Shown here one piece after another: positions 26,084 through 35,089 of a DNA stretch of 64,000 bases (position 1 is the first letter of the stretch; the number at the start of each line of letters is the position of its first letter). Under the pieces are notes generated by a model. That model saw nothing but the letters and a program-made list of their open reading frames with translations, searched no databases and had not been told where the DNA came from. A program made the translations under genes and the position numbers. This DNA comes from DASUNQ01 sp044866775 (GTDB lineage Bacteria > Acidobacteriota > Thermoanaerobaculia > Multivoradales > UBA5704), in contig JBIOUG010000082.1 in NCBI GenBank assembly GCA_044866775.1, forward strand, positions 13,142 through 77,141, in the 5' to 3' direction.

Positions 26084-27172
26084 ATGCCTCACGAGCCCAT
26101 GGCGACCATCCCTATCTCCACCCCTCAGGAGCCGCCGGCGGGGCGCCGCGCGCGGCGCGATCCCGAGAGCGCCGTCCGCCACGACTGGACGGTCGACGAG
26201 ATCGCCGCCGTCCACGACCTGCCCTTCCCCGAGCTGGTCTTCCGCGCCCAGGAGACCCACCGCCGGCACCACGACCCGGGCAAGGTCCAGCTCTGCACCC
26301 TGCTCTCGATCAAGACCGGCGGCTGCCCCGAGGACTGCGCCTACTGCCCGCAGAGCGTGCGCTACGCGACCGGCGTCGAGGCCGAGGACCTGCTGCCGCT
26401 CGACGAGGTGCTGGCGGCGGCGCGCGCCGCGCGCGACGGCGGCTCGACCCGCTTCTGCATGGGCGCGGCGTGGCGGCGGGTGCGCGACGGCGAGGAGTTC
26501 GAGCGCGTGCTCGCCATGGTCCGCGGGGTGCGCGAGCTGGGGCTCGAGGCCTGCTGCACGCTCGGCATGCTCACCGCCGAGCAGGCCGAGCGTCTCGCCG
26601 GCGCCGGCCTGACCGCCTACAACCACAACCTCGACACCGGCCCCGAGTACTACGAGCGGATCATCACCACCCGCACCTACCAGGACCGCCTCGACACGCT
26701 CGGGCACGTGCGCCAGGCGGGCATCACCGTCTGCTGCGGCGGCATCCTGGGGATGGGGGAGCGGCGCGAGGACCGCTGCGGCATGCTGGCGGTGCTGGCG
26801 GCGCTCGATCCGCACCCGGAGAGCGTGCCGATCAACGCCCTGGTGCGGGTCGACGGCACGCCGCTCGCCGGCCGGCCGGCGCTCGACCCGCTCGAGATGG
26901 TGCGGATGATCGCCACCACCCGCATCGTCCTGCCCACGAGCTTCGTGCGCCTCTCGGCCGGCCGCACCGAGATGTCGGACGAGACGCAGGCGCTCTGTCT
27001 CCTCGCCGGCGCCAACTCGATCTTCACCGGCGAGCGCCTGCTCACCACCCCGAACCCCGGCGAGGACCACGACCAGGCGCTGCTGGGCAGGCTGGGGATG
27101 GCGCCGCTCGAGCTTCCTGTCGAGCGCGCGGCCGTCCTGCCCCCAGATCCTTCGTATCTGCGCTCGGGATGA
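26084..27172 (+). CDS. bioB: biotin synthase
   Basis: A 362-aa radical-SAM enzyme that inserts sulfur into dethiobiotin. The [4Fe-4S] motif is C-x3-C-x2-C in SIKTGGCPEDCAYCPQSV. YNHNLDTGPEYYERIITTRT, GGILGMGERREDR, VDGTPLAG and LSAGRTEM are all typical of BioB. It heads a bioB-bioF-bioD-bioA operon. ATG 26084 lies 7 nt after TATATC without a Shine-Dalgarno sequence. ATG 26099 is an alternative. The last 9 residues (PDPSYLRSG) are encoded by one arm of a dispersed repeat, so the natural C-terminus was extended by the repeat. Confidence 0.96.
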   Translation: MPHEPMATIPISTPQEPPAGRRARRDPESAVRHDWTVDEIAAVHDLPFPELVFRAQETHRRHHDPGKVQLCTLLSIKTGGCPEDCAYCPQSVRYATGVEAEDLLPLDEVLAAARAARDGGSTRFCMGAAWRRVRDGEEFERVLAMVRGVRELGLEACCTLGMLTAEQAERLAGAGLTAYNHNLDTGPEYYERIITTRTYQDRLDTLGHVRQAGITVCCGGILGMGERREDRCGMLAVLAALDPHPESVPINALVRVDGTPLAGRPALDPLEMVRMIATTRIVLPTSFVRLSAGRTEMSDETQALCLLAGANSIFTGERLLTTPNPGEDHDQALLGRLGMAPLELPVERAAVLPPDPSYLRSG

Positions 27173-27233
27173 CGTGGTTGGGGTGTGCGCGCGAATGACC
27201 CCCCTGGTGTCATCCTGAGCGAAGCGAAGGATC
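27146..27233. repeat. inverted pair of a REP-like dispersed element between bioB and bioF
   Basis: The right arm (27209-27233) reads gtcatcctgagcgaagcg followed by aaggatc, a sequence seen as a dispersed palindromic repeat in many GC-rich bacteria. The left arm (27146-27173, gatccttcg ... ctcgggatgac) is its degenerate reverse complement. Together they can form a long intercistronic hairpin. The left arm supplies the bioB stop region. Confidence 0.7.
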
Positions 27234-27253
27234 CGGGTGGGGGAGCGCTTGGG

Positions 27254-28423
27254 GTGAAGGGCCGCGACGATCTGCTCAGCGAGCTGCGACGGCGCTTGGC
27301 CGAGGCCGAGGCGCAGGGGCTCCGCCGCTCGCTGCGCCGCCCGGCCGGCATCGACTTCTCCTCGAACGATTATCTGGGGCTGTCGCACCACGCGAAAGTT
27401 CGCGCCGCGGTCGCCGCCTGGCTCGCCGCCGGCGAGCCGCTCGGCGCGCCGGCCTCGCGCCTCCTGCGCGGCAACACCTCCCGCCACGAGGAGCTCGAGG
27501 CGCGGCTCGCGAACTTCAAGGGAACGGAGGCGGCGCTCCTCTTCGCCAGCGGCTATCTGGCGAACCTGGGGCTGCTGACCGCGCTCCTCGGCCCCGGCGA
27601 CCGCGCGGTCTCGGACGCCGCCAACCACGCCAGCCTGATCGACGGCCTGCGCCTCGCCGGCTGCGGCAAGGTGATCGTGCCGCACCTCGACGAGGCGGCG
27701 ATCGAGGCCGAGCTCGCGCACCCGCACCCCGGTGGGCGAACCTTCCTCGTCACCGAGTCGCTCTTCAGCATGGACGGCGACGTGGCGCCGCTCGACCGCT
27801 ACGCCGATCTCGCCGACCGCCACGGCGCGTGCCTCCTCGTCGACGACGCCCACGCCACCGGCCTCTACGGCATGGCGCGCGGCTCGGGGCTCGCCGAGCG
27901 GTTCGGCGTCGAGCGCCGGGCGACCGCGATCGTCTCGACGCTCGGCAAGGCGCTCGGGCTCGCCGGCGCCTTCGCCGCCGGGCCGCGGCAGGTCGTCGAC
28001 TACCTCGTCCAGCGTTGCCGCCCGTTCGTCTTCTCGACCGCCCCGCCGCCGCTCCTCCTCGCCGCCGTCGGCGCCGCCCTCGACGTGGTGGAGGAGGAGC
28101 CCTGGCGCCGCGCCCGCGTCGCGACGCTCACGGCGCGCCTCCGTGACGGTCTGGCCGCGGCCGGCCTGCCGCGCCCGGCCGGCGCGGGCCCGATCGTGCC
28201 GGTCGTCGTCGGCGACAACCGCCTCGCCGTCGACGCCGGCCGCGAGCTCGCCCGCCGCGGCTTCGACGTCTCGGCCGTCCGCCCGCCGACCGTCCCGCCA
28301 GGCACCGCCCGCCTGCGCATCTCGGTGCACGCCGACCACAGCGAAGAAGAGATCGACGGTCTCGCGGCGGCGGTGGCGGAGGTGGTCGGCGTGCCGGTCC
28401 CGGCCGCCTCCCGCTCCTCGTGA
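27254..28423 (+). CDS. bioF: 8-amino-7-oxononanoate synthase
   Basis: A 389-aa PLP enzyme of the alpha-oxoamine synthase family that condenses pimeloyl-thioester with alanine. It contains IDFSSNDYLGLSHHAKVRAA, LLFASGYLANLG, LLVDDAHATGLYG and the PLP lysine in STLGKALGLAGAFAAGP. GTG 27254 is preferred, with ggggagc upstream. An in-frame extension further left would run through the repeat. The stop overlaps bioD by 4 nt. Confidence 0.94.
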   Translation: MKGRDDLLSELRRRLAEAEAQGLRRSLRRPAGIDFSSNDYLGLSHHAKVRAAVAAWLAAGEPLGAPASRLLRGNTSRHEELEARLANFKGTEAALLFASGYLANLGLLTALLGPGDRAVSDAANHASLIDGLRLAGCGKVIVPHLDEAAIEAELAHPHPGGRTFLVTESLFSMDGDVAPLDRYADLADRHGACLLVDDAHATGLYGMARGSGLAERFGVERRATAIVSTLGKALGLAGAFAAGPRQVVDYLVQRCRPFVFSTAPPPLLLAAVGAALDVVEEEPWRRARVATLTARLRDGLAAAGLPRPAGAGPIVPVVVGDNRLAVDAGRELARRGFDVSAVRPPTVPPGTARLRISVHADHSEEEIDGLAAAVAEVVGVPVPAASRSS

Positions 28424-29067
28424 CCGCCCTCGCCGTCGTCGGCACGGACACCGGCGTCGGGAAGACCGTCGCCTGCGCCGTCCTCCTCACCCGCTGGGCC
28501 GCGCACCAACCCGCCTACTGGAAGCCCGTCGCCACCGGCGCGCGCGACGAGCGCGACACCGACACCATCCGCCGCCTGTGCCCCCCTGAGATCGAGATCC
28601 TCCCCGAGTCGTATCTCCTCGCTGAACCGCTCTCTCCCCACCTGGCCGCCCGCCGCGAGGGAGCAACCATCGATCCCGGCCGCCTGCTCGCCGACCTGCT
28701 CAGCCATCGCGCCACTCTCGCCGGCCGCCCGCTCGTCGTCGAAGGCGCCGGCGGCGTCCTCGTCCCCCTTACCGACGACGGCTACCTCCTCGCCGACCTC
28801 CTGGCCGCCGCCGCACTACCCTGCCTGGTCGTCGCCCGCTCCACCCTCGGCACGATCAATCACACCCTCCTCACCCTCGAGGCCCTGCGCAGCAGAAAGA
28901 TCCAGGTGAAGGGTGTCGTGCTGAACGGCCCCCGTAACCCCGACAACCGCCACGCGATCGAGCGCTTCGGCGCGATCCAGGTGGTCGGCGAGCTGCCGCC
29001 GTTGCCCATGCTGACTCCCGCCGCGATCTCGGCAGCAGCGCCGGAGCTACGCGTGCCGCTGGCGTAG
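28420..29067 (+). CDS. bioD: dethiobiotin synthetase
   Basis: A 215-aa P-loop enzyme that carboxylates and cyclises 7,8-diaminononanoate. The P-loop is VVGTDTGVGKTVACAVLL. YWKPVATGARDERDTDTI and VVEGAGGVLVPL (the second conserved motif) follow. The GTG start overlaps bioF (GTGA), indicating translational coupling. bioA follows after 9 nt. Confidence 0.95.
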   Translation: MTALAVVGTDTGVGKTVACAVLLTRWAAHQPAYWKPVATGARDERDTDTIRRLCPPEIEILPESYLLAEPLSPHLAARREGATIDPGRLLADLLSHRATLAGRPLVVEGAGGVLVPLTDDGYLLADLLAAAALPCLVVARSTLGTINHTLLTLEALRSRKIQVKGVVLNGPRNPDNRHAIERFGAIQVVGELPPLPMLTPAAISAAAPELRVPLA

Positions 29068-29076
29068 AGTGCCGGC

Positions 29077-30381
29077 GTGTCGTCGCCCGACTGGCTCGAC
29101 CTCGACCGCCGCCACGTCTGGCATCCCTATACCCAAATGGCGACGGCGCCCTCGCCGGTCCCGATCGTCGCCGCGCGCGGGGTCTGGCTCGAGACCGCCG
29201 ACGGCCGCCGCATCCTCGACGGCATCTCCTCTTGGTGGGTCAACATCCACGGCCACAACCACCCGCGCCTCACCCGCGCCTTGACCGCCCAGGCCGAGCG
29301 CCTGGCCCAGGTCATCTTCGCCGGCTTCACCCACGAGCCTGCCGCCCGCCTCGCCGCGGCGCTCGCCGCCCGCGCCCCCGGCGCCCTGCCGCACGTCTTC
29401 TACTCCGACGACGGCTCGACCGCCGTCGAGGTGGCGCTCAAGATGGCCTTCGCCCACTGGCGCCACCGCGGCGAGGCCGGCCGCACGCTCTTCGTCGCCT
29501 TCGACGACGCCTACCACGGCGACACCTTCGGCGCCATGGCGGCCGGCGGCGTCGGCGCCTTCCACGCCGTGTTCCGCCCGCTCTTCTGCGAGGTGCGCCG
29601 CGCCGCCACGCCGCATTCGGCGGCGCGCGGCTCCGCCTCGCCCCCGCTCGCCGACGTCCTCGAGCGCGAGGGCGACCGCGTCGCGGCGGTCATCGTCGAG
29701 CCGATGCTCCAGGGCGCGGGAGGCATGATCGTCCACCCGCCGACGTTCCTGCGCGAGGTGCGCGAGCTGACCGCCGTCCACGGCGTCCCGCTCGTCGCCG
29801 ACGAGGTCCTGACCGGCTTCGGCCGCACCGGCCGGCTCTTCGCCTGCGAGCACGCCGGCGTCGAGCCCGATCTGCTCTGCCTGTCGAAGGCCCTGACCGG
29901 CGGCTACCTGCCGCTCGCGGCGACCCTGGCGAGCGCGGAGATCTACGCCAGCTTCCTCTCCGAGGATCGCGGCCGCGCGTTCTTCCACGGCCACTCCTAT
30001 ACCGCCAATGCCCTCGCCTGCGCCGTCGCCCTCGAGAGCCTGGCGGTGCTCGAGGAGGAGCGGTCGCTCGAGCGCGTCGGCCGCCTCGAGCGGCTCTTCG
30101 CCGCCCGCCTCGCGCGCCTCGCCGCGCACCCGTGCGTCGCCTCGACCCGCGCCCTCGGCGGCATGGCGGCCCTCGATCTCGCCCCCGCCTCCGGCGGCGC
30201 CTCGCCGGACGGCTATCTCAGCGCCATGGGCCCCGAGCTCGCGTCGCGCTTCCTCGCGCGCGGTCTCCTCCTCCGCCCGCTCGGCAACGTCCTCTACCTC
30301 CTGCCGCCGTACGCCATCGCCGACGCGGAGGCGGCCTGGGCCTTCGACGTCGTCGAGGAGGTGCTGGCGTCGGTCGGCTAG
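29077..30381 (+). CDS. bioA: adenosylmethionine-8-amino-7-oxononanoate aminotransferase
   Basis: A 434-aa class-III aminotransferase making diaminononanoate. It contains HVWHPYTQM, ISSWWVNIHGHNHPRLTRAL, the DAYHGDTFG loop, VADEVLTGFGRTG and the PLP lysine in LCLSKALTGGYLPLAATL. It is the last biotin gene. No bioC or bioH is in the window, so pimeloyl synthesis must be encoded elsewhere. The start is GTG 29077. The stop codon overlaps that of the convergent GNAT gene. Confidence 0.95.
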   Translation: MSSPDWLDLDRRHVWHPYTQMATAPSPVPIVAARGVWLETADGRRILDGISSWWVNIHGHNHPRLTRALTAQAERLAQVIFAGFTHEPAARLAAALAARAPGALPHVFYSDDGSTAVEVALKMAFAHWRHRGEAGRTLFVAFDDAYHGDTFGAMAAGGVGAFHAVFRPLFCEVRRAATPHSAARGSASPPLADVLEREGDRVAAVIVEPMLQGAGGMIVHPPTFLREVRELTAVHGVPLVADEVLTGFGRTGRLFACEHAGVEPDLLCLSKALTGGYLPLAATLASAEIYASFLSEDRGRAFFHGHSYTANALACAVALESLAVLEEERSLERVGRLERLFAARLARLAAHPCVASTRALGGMAALDLAPASGGASPDGYLSAMGPELASRFLARGLLLRPLGNVLYLLPPYAIADAEAAWAFDVVEEVLASVG

Positions 30382-30914
30382 AGCTTGAGCACCATCTTGG
30401 TCATGTCGTGCTGGTTGCCGTCGGGGTCGGTGCCGTACTCGGGGAAGGTGAAGCCTTGGAAGCCGAGGCTGCGGAGGGTGTCGACGGCGTCGGCCTCGAA
30501 GTCGGAGACCAGCATGCAGGTCAGGTGGCGGAGGCCGTTGTCGCGGGCCATGGAGATGAAGGCGTTGACCAGCATCGTGCCCAACCCGAGGCCGCGGTAG
30601 GCGGGGTCGATGAGCCACTTGATCCGGCCGACCAGGCGCAGCGGGCTCCCGTCGCGGCGGTGCAGGGTGGCGTCGGCGACCACCTTCGTGCCGTCGAGGG
30701 CGAGGAGCGGGAAGACCTTGCCGTAGTCGAGCTCGCGCCCCCAGGTTTCGACCAGCGCCCGGTTGTCGATCTTGTCCCAGGCGAAGCGGCGCACGTCGAC
30801 GGGAAGACGGTGGAAGAAGTCGGCGAGCGCGTCGACGTCGTGCGCCGCGAACGGGCGGATCAGCAGGCGGCGGCCGTCACGCAGCAGCGCCTCCTGCGGG
30901 AAGCGGTGAGGCAT
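30378..30914 (-). CDS. GNAT N-acetyltransferase
   Basis: A 178-aa acetyltransferase. The acetyl-CoA site is in WLIDPAYRGLGLGTMLVNAF (R-G-x-G-x-G/A type), followed by LTCMLVSDFEADAVDTLRSL and a C-terminal GFTFPEYGTDPDGNQHDM. The acceptor is unknown. The ATG at 30914 has AGGAGG 7 nt upstream. It lies 3' of the RNase E/G gene on the same strand, about 90 nt away. Confidence 0.85.
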   Translation of the reverse strand: MPHRFPQEALLRDGRRLLIRPFAAHDVDALADFFHRLPVDVRRFAWDKIDNRALVETWGRELDYGKVFPLLALDGTKVVADATLHRRDGSPLRLVGRIKWLIDPAYRGLGLGTMLVNAFISMARDNGLRHLTCMLVSDFEADAVDTLRSLGFQGFTFPEYGTDPDGNQHDMTKMVLKL

Positions 30915-31006
30915 CGTGTCCTCCTGGATGCGAGCGCTGGGATGAGGCAGCGCCCGGGGGACCCCCGGGCGGCGCGCAGCGTAGCACAGCGGTCGCGAAG
31001 ATCCGG

Positions 31007-33076
31007 TCAAACGGGCGGCTCGCCTCCAGCCGCGCCTGCGTCGGCTTCCTCTCCGGAGTCCGCCCCGCCTCCAAACCCCGCGTCGGCTCCAGCGGCACCG
31101 CCGCCGTTGCCCTTCCGCTTGCGGCCGCCGCGGCGGCCACGGCGCCGGCGCTTGGCGTGGGCGGCGGCCTCACTCTCGGCCTGCGCCTCGTCTTCCGCAC
31201 GCGCCCCCGCCGCCTCGTGCGCCTCCCCACCGGCGTGCCGGTCCCTTTCCCACCCGGCGTCTTGTTCGCCGGCGGCCGGCGATGGGCTTTGGGCCTGCAC
31301 CCCGGTCGTCTCGCCGCCGCCCTCGCCTTTCTTCCGCCGCCGGCTCCGGCGCCGCTTGCGGCCGCGCTTGTCGCGCTCTTCGTCGTCGTCGTGCTCCGCG
31401 GGCGGTGGCGGCGGCAGCGCCGGGGCGGCGGCGCGCCGCGGCTGCTTGCGCTTGTCCTGCCGGCGCCGCTCCTCGCCGCGCTTCGGCTCCGGCCGCCGCT
31501 CCTCGCCGCGCCGCCCGCCCTTCGCCGGCTGCGGTGCCGCCACCAGCTCGACCGCGGACACCGGCGCCAGGGCCGCGCGCGGCGGCGGCGGCAAGGCTGC
31601 GGCGTCGCGCTCCAGCCACTCCACCTCCTCCTGCGGCCGGTGGAGCCGCGGCGAGGCGATGACCTCGATCGTCACCCCGAACTCGCGCTCGAGCGCCGCG
31701 AGCTCCTGGCGCCGCGTGTTCTGAAAGGCGTCGGCAAGCTCGGGGTGGAGGGAGATGCGCACGCCGCCGACCGCGCCGGTCGCGGCCCGCTCCTCGATCC
31801 GCCGCAGCAGGCTCAACCCCACCATCTCGGGGCTGGCGATGCGGCCGGTGCCGGCGCAGGTCGGGCACGGGCGGTGGGTGCGCATCTGCAGGGCTTGTTG
31901 CACGCGCTGGCGGTTGACCTCGAGCAGGCCGTTCGGGCTGATGCGCCCGATGCTCGAGCGGGCGCGGTCGGCCTTCATCGCGTCCTTGAGCTCCTTCTCG
32001 ACCCGGCGCTGGTACTTGCTGTTGCGCATGTCGATGAAGTCGACGACGACCAGGCCGCCGATGTCGCGCAGCCGGAGCTGGCGCGCCACCTCGTTGGCCG
32101 CCTCGAGGTTGGTCTGCAGCGCCGTCTCCTCCTGGTTCGCGCCGCGCGAGCCGCGCCCGGAGTTGACGTCGATGGCGGTCAGCGCCTCGGTGCGGTCGAT
32201 GACGATCGAGCCGCCCGCCGGCAGCGGCACGGTGCGTTCGTAGATGCGGTCGATCTGCGGCTCCAGGCGATAGCGGGAGAAGAGCGGCGTCCGGTCGGTG
32301 TAGCGGACGAGCTGCGCTTTGCCGCGCGGCGCGAAGGCCTGCAGGTACTCCTGCGCCTGCTCGAAGGCGCGCTCGTCGTCGACCAGGATCTCCTCGACCG
32401 AGCCGTCGAGGTGGTCGCGCAGCGCCTGCAGGATGAGGCCCTGGTCGCTGTAGAGGAGGCGCGTCCCCTTGCCTTCTCGCGCCTCGGTCTGCACCCGCTT
32501 CCAGATGCGCAGGAGGGCCGCGAGGTCGCGCCCCAGCGTGAGCCTGGTCTGCCCGAGCGCGTTGGTGCGCAGGATGACGCCGCAGCCCTCCGGCAGGTCG
32601 AGCTTCGCCGCGGCGTCCTTGAGCTGGCGCCGCGCCTCCTCGTCCTCGACCTTGCGCGAGACGCCGCGGGTGTCGTCGAAGGGGGTCAGGACGAGGTAGC
32701 GGCCGGCGAGGCTCAGGTTGGTGGTCAAGGCCGCGCCCTTGCCGCCCTCGGCCTCGCGCGTCACCTGGACGACGATCGGCTTGCTCTTCTCGAGGACCTC
32801 CTCGATGCGCGGCTTGCCGCCGCCGCGCGGCGAGTGGTAGTAGGCCTCGGGCACGACGTCCTGGATGGCGAGGAAGCCGTGGCGGTCGCCGCCGTAGTCG
32901 ATGAAGGCGGCGTTGAGGGCGGGCTGGATGTTGGCGATGACGCCGCGGTAGATGTTGCCGCGGGTGAGGCCCGACTCGGCGACCTCGATCTGGTAGCTCT
33001 CGAGGGTCGAGTCGGCGACGACGGCGACGCGCAGCTCTTCCGGGCGCTGCGCGTTGATGAGCATTCTGCGGGCCAA
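31007..33076 (-). CDS. rng: ribonuclease E/G family endoribonuclease
   Basis: A 689-aa protein. An S1 domain lies near the start (GNIYRGVIANIQPALNAAFI, DYGGDRHGFL). The catalytic DNase-I-like region holds ALTAIDVNSGRG and GGLVVVDFIDM (metal-binding Asp residues), and the Zn-link CPTCAGTG follows. The core ends at about residue 480. The remaining 200 residues are an Arg/Lys/Glu/Pro-rich disordered tail (EERRPEPKRGEERRRQDKRK) that may bind RNA or partner enzymes as in RNase E. The symbol rng is used for the short-core class; rne is equally possible. ATG 33076. Confidence 0.9.
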   Translation of the reverse strand: MARRMLINAQRPEELRVAVVADSTLESYQIEVAESGLTRGNIYRGVIANIQPALNAAFIDYGGDRHGFLAIQDVVPEAYYHSPRGGGKPRIEEVLEKSKPIVVQVTREAEGGKGAALTTNLSLAGRYLVLTPFDDTRGVSRKVEDEEARRQLKDAAAKLDLPEGCGVILRTNALGQTRLTLGRDLAALLRIWKRVQTEAREGKGTRLLYSDQGLILQALRDHLDGSVEEILVDDERAFEQAQEYLQAFAPRGKAQLVRYTDRTPLFSRYRLEPQIDRIYERTVPLPAGGSIVIDRTEALTAIDVNSGRGSRGANQEETALQTNLEAANEVARQLRLRDIGGLVVVDFIDMRNSKYQRRVEKELKDAMKADRARSSIGRISPNGLLEVNRQRVQQALQMRTHRPCPTCAGTGRIASPEMVGLSLLRRIEERAATGAVGGVRISLHPELADAFQNTRRQELAALEREFGVTIEVIASPRLHRPQEEVEWLERDAAALPPPPRAALAPVSAVELVAAPQPAKGGRRGEERRPEPKRGEERRRQDKRKQPRRAAAPALPPPPPAEHDDDEERDKRGRKRRRSRRRKKGEGGGETTGVQAQSPSPAAGEQDAGWERDRHAGGEAHEAAGARAEDEAQAESEAAAHAKRRRRGRRGGRKRKGNGGGAAGADAGFGGGADSGEEADAGAAGGEPPV

Positions 33077-33224
33077 GGGGCGATCTCCGTCTGCGTTGGC
33101 AGGGCTGGGGAGGGGGCGGAGCCGGCGACGGCCGGCGGAGCCCGAAACCGCCGGATTCTACCCTGCCGGGCTTTCCGGCTCGCTCGGGGAACAATAGGGA
33201 GTCGAATCGCTAGGATCACCGTTC

Positions 33225-34667
33225 GTGCGATCCGATCTCCGCATCGCCGCGATTGACCAGGGCTCCACGGCCACCAAGGGGGCGGTGTTCTCACTCGACG
33301 GGGAGACGGTGGCGGCGGCGGAGGTGGGGGTCAGGCGGTATGCGCAGGGCGTGCGGGTGATGCACGAGGCGGAGGAGCTGCTGGCGGGGGTGCGGGGGGT
33401 GCTGGGGGAGCTGCGGCGGGAGGGGGAGGTGGTGGCGCTGGGGCTGGCTTGCCAGCGGTCGACGTGCTTGGTGTGGGAGCGGGGGAGTGGGAGGGCGGCG
33501 ACGCCGGCGCTGTCGTGGCAGGACAGGAGGGAGGGGGAGCGGGTACGGGGGCTGGCGGTGCATGCGGAGGAGATCGCGCGGCGGACCGGGCTGCGGCTGT
33601 CGCCGCATTACGCGGCGCCGAAGCTGGCGGGGCTGCTGGCTGCGCTGCCGCATGGTTTCGAGCGCGCGCGGGGTGGGGAGCTGGTGGCGGGAACGTTGGA
33701 CGCTTGGCTCGTTGGGCGTCTGACCGGGCGGGACGGCACCGAGGGCGGGCATGCCGGGCGCACGCTGCTCTATGACCTGGACGGGGATTGCTGGGATGGG
33801 GAGCTTTGCCGGCTGTGGGGCGTGCCGATGGCGGCGCTGCCGGCGCTGCGGCCGAGCGCCGGCGCGTGGGGCGAGGTGGACGGCGTGCCGCTGTTGGCGT
33901 CGCTTGGCGATCAGCAGGCGGCGCTCTTGGGACATGGCGGCTGGGAGGAAGGCGTCGTCGCCGTGCACTTCGGTACCGGCGCCTTCGTGCTGGCGGCGAC
34001 GGGCGAGCGGATTCGACGCCATCCGGGCCTTCTGTCCGCGGTGGTGGCCGCAACCGCGGAGGGGCGGCGGTTCCAGCTCGAGGGGTCGGTCAACAGCGCC
34101 GGCAGCGCCGTGGACTGGGCCTGCGGAGTGACAGGGACGGGGGTCGCGGCGTGGGAGGAGCGGCCGCTCGATCCGGACCACCTGCCTTGGGTGCTGCCCG
34201 CCTTTGCCGGGGCCGCCGCGCCGTGGTGGCGGCCGGAGGCGGCGGGAGTCGCCGCCGGCCTGGGGCTCGCGACGTCCGGCGAGGAGCTGGTGGGTGGCGT
34301 GCTCGCGGGCGTGGCGATGCGGGTGCTCGATTGCGTCGAGGCGCTCGCCGAGGCGGGGCTCGCGCCGCGGGTGCTGCGGGTGTCGGGGAAGCTCGTGCGG
34401 CTCGCCGGGCTGGTCGGCCTCCTGGCCGATGCGGGGCAGCTCCCGGTGGAGGTGGCGGCGGAGGAGGAGACCGGGCTCCTGGGCGCCGCCCGGCTCGCGG
34501 CGGCGACCGCCGGCCTGCCGGTCGAGGTCGCCCGGGCGCCGCCGGCCCGCTTCCGCCGCGACCCCGCCTGGCCCGCTCCCCGCGCCGTCTCCGTGCGCGC
34601 CCGCTGGCGCGACTTCGCGGAGCGGGCGCTGGCGCTTGACGGGGTAGGCTCGAGCGCGTCGCACTAA
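33225..34667 (+). CDS. FGGY-family carbohydrate kinase (glycerol-kinase-like)
   Basis: A 480-aa kinase: IAAIDQGSTATKGAVFSLDG (phosphate 1), LACQRSTCLVWERGSG, TPALSWQDRRE, SLGDQQAALLGHGGW and HFGTGAFVLAATGE. The C-terminal part contains VSGKLVRLAGLVGLLADAGQ with the adenosine-binding segment. The sugar or polyol substrate is not evident. GTG 33225 lies 8 nt after a TAGGAT box, suggesting a leaderless mRNA. The last 200 bp are partially repeated at 40088-40300 beyond the CHAT island. Confidence 0.88.
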   Translation: MRSDLRIAAIDQGSTATKGAVFSLDGETVAAAEVGVRRYAQGVRVMHEAEELLAGVRGVLGELRREGEVVALGLACQRSTCLVWERGSGRAATPALSWQDRREGERVRGLAVHAEEIARRTGLRLSPHYAAPKLAGLLAALPHGFERARGGELVAGTLDAWLVGRLTGRDGTEGGHAGRTLLYDLDGDCWDGELCRLWGVPMAALPALRPSAGAWGEVDGVPLLASLGDQQAALLGHGGWEEGVVAVHFGTGAFVLAATGERIRRHPGLLSAVVAATAEGRRFQLEGSVNSAGSAVDWACGVTGTGVAAWEERPLDPDHLPWVLPAFAGAAAPWWRPEAAGVAAGLGLATSGEELVGGVLAGVAMRVLDCVEALAEAGLAPRVLRVSGKLVRLAGLVGLLADAGQLPVEVAAEEETGLLGAARLAAATAGLPVEVARAPPARFRRDPAWPAPRAVSVRARWRDFAERALALDGVGSSASH

Positions 34668-34716
34668 TGATGCTAGCAACGCCCGTCCAACGGAATCCTG
34701 CCGACGACTGAGGCAC

Positions 34717-35045
34717 CCGCGGCGCGGCGTCGCCGGTCGCGACCGACCCTTCTGCGGCTTCAAACGCCGGCGAGCAGCCGCGGCGCGCAGGCCCGGCCGG
34801 CTCCCGATCTGGTGGAGCGCAAGTTCACCGTCGAGGCTCCGGATCGGCTGTGGTTCGCCGACATCACCTATAGCCCGACCTGGGCGGGGTTCTTGTACCT
34901 GGCCGTCGTGGTCGACGCATGGAGCCGCCGCGTGGTGGGCTGGGCGATGGCCACGCACTGCGCAGCGAGCTGGTGCTCGCGGTGCTGCAGATGGGGCTCT
35001 GGCAGGGCGCGCGGTCCACAGCTCTTGACGATTCCTCGGCGGGGA
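34717..35045 (+). pseudogene. IS3-family transposase (OrfB, rve domain) fragment
   Basis: The integrase-core segment VERKFTVEAPDRLWFADITY and GFLYLAVVVDAWSRRVVGWA, then in a second frame RSELVLAVLQMGLWQ, matches the DDE domain of IS3 OrfB. The 5' half, the end of the catalytic domain and both terminal repeats are missing, and there is one frameshift at about 34962. It forms the left junction of the CHAT island. Confidence 0.82.
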
Positions 35046-35089
35046 GTACGCTCTATTGGCGAGGACAATGTCCTGGGCTCGGTCTGGCC

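Noticed and set aside
26069..28339. 756-codon minus-strand open frame across bioB-bioF
   Set aside because: Antisense to two certain biotin genes.
31157..33256. 699-codon plus-strand open frame opposite RNase E/G
   Set aside because: Antisense to a clear gene; its Arg/Leu/Ala/Val-rich product has no motif and arises from the high GC content.
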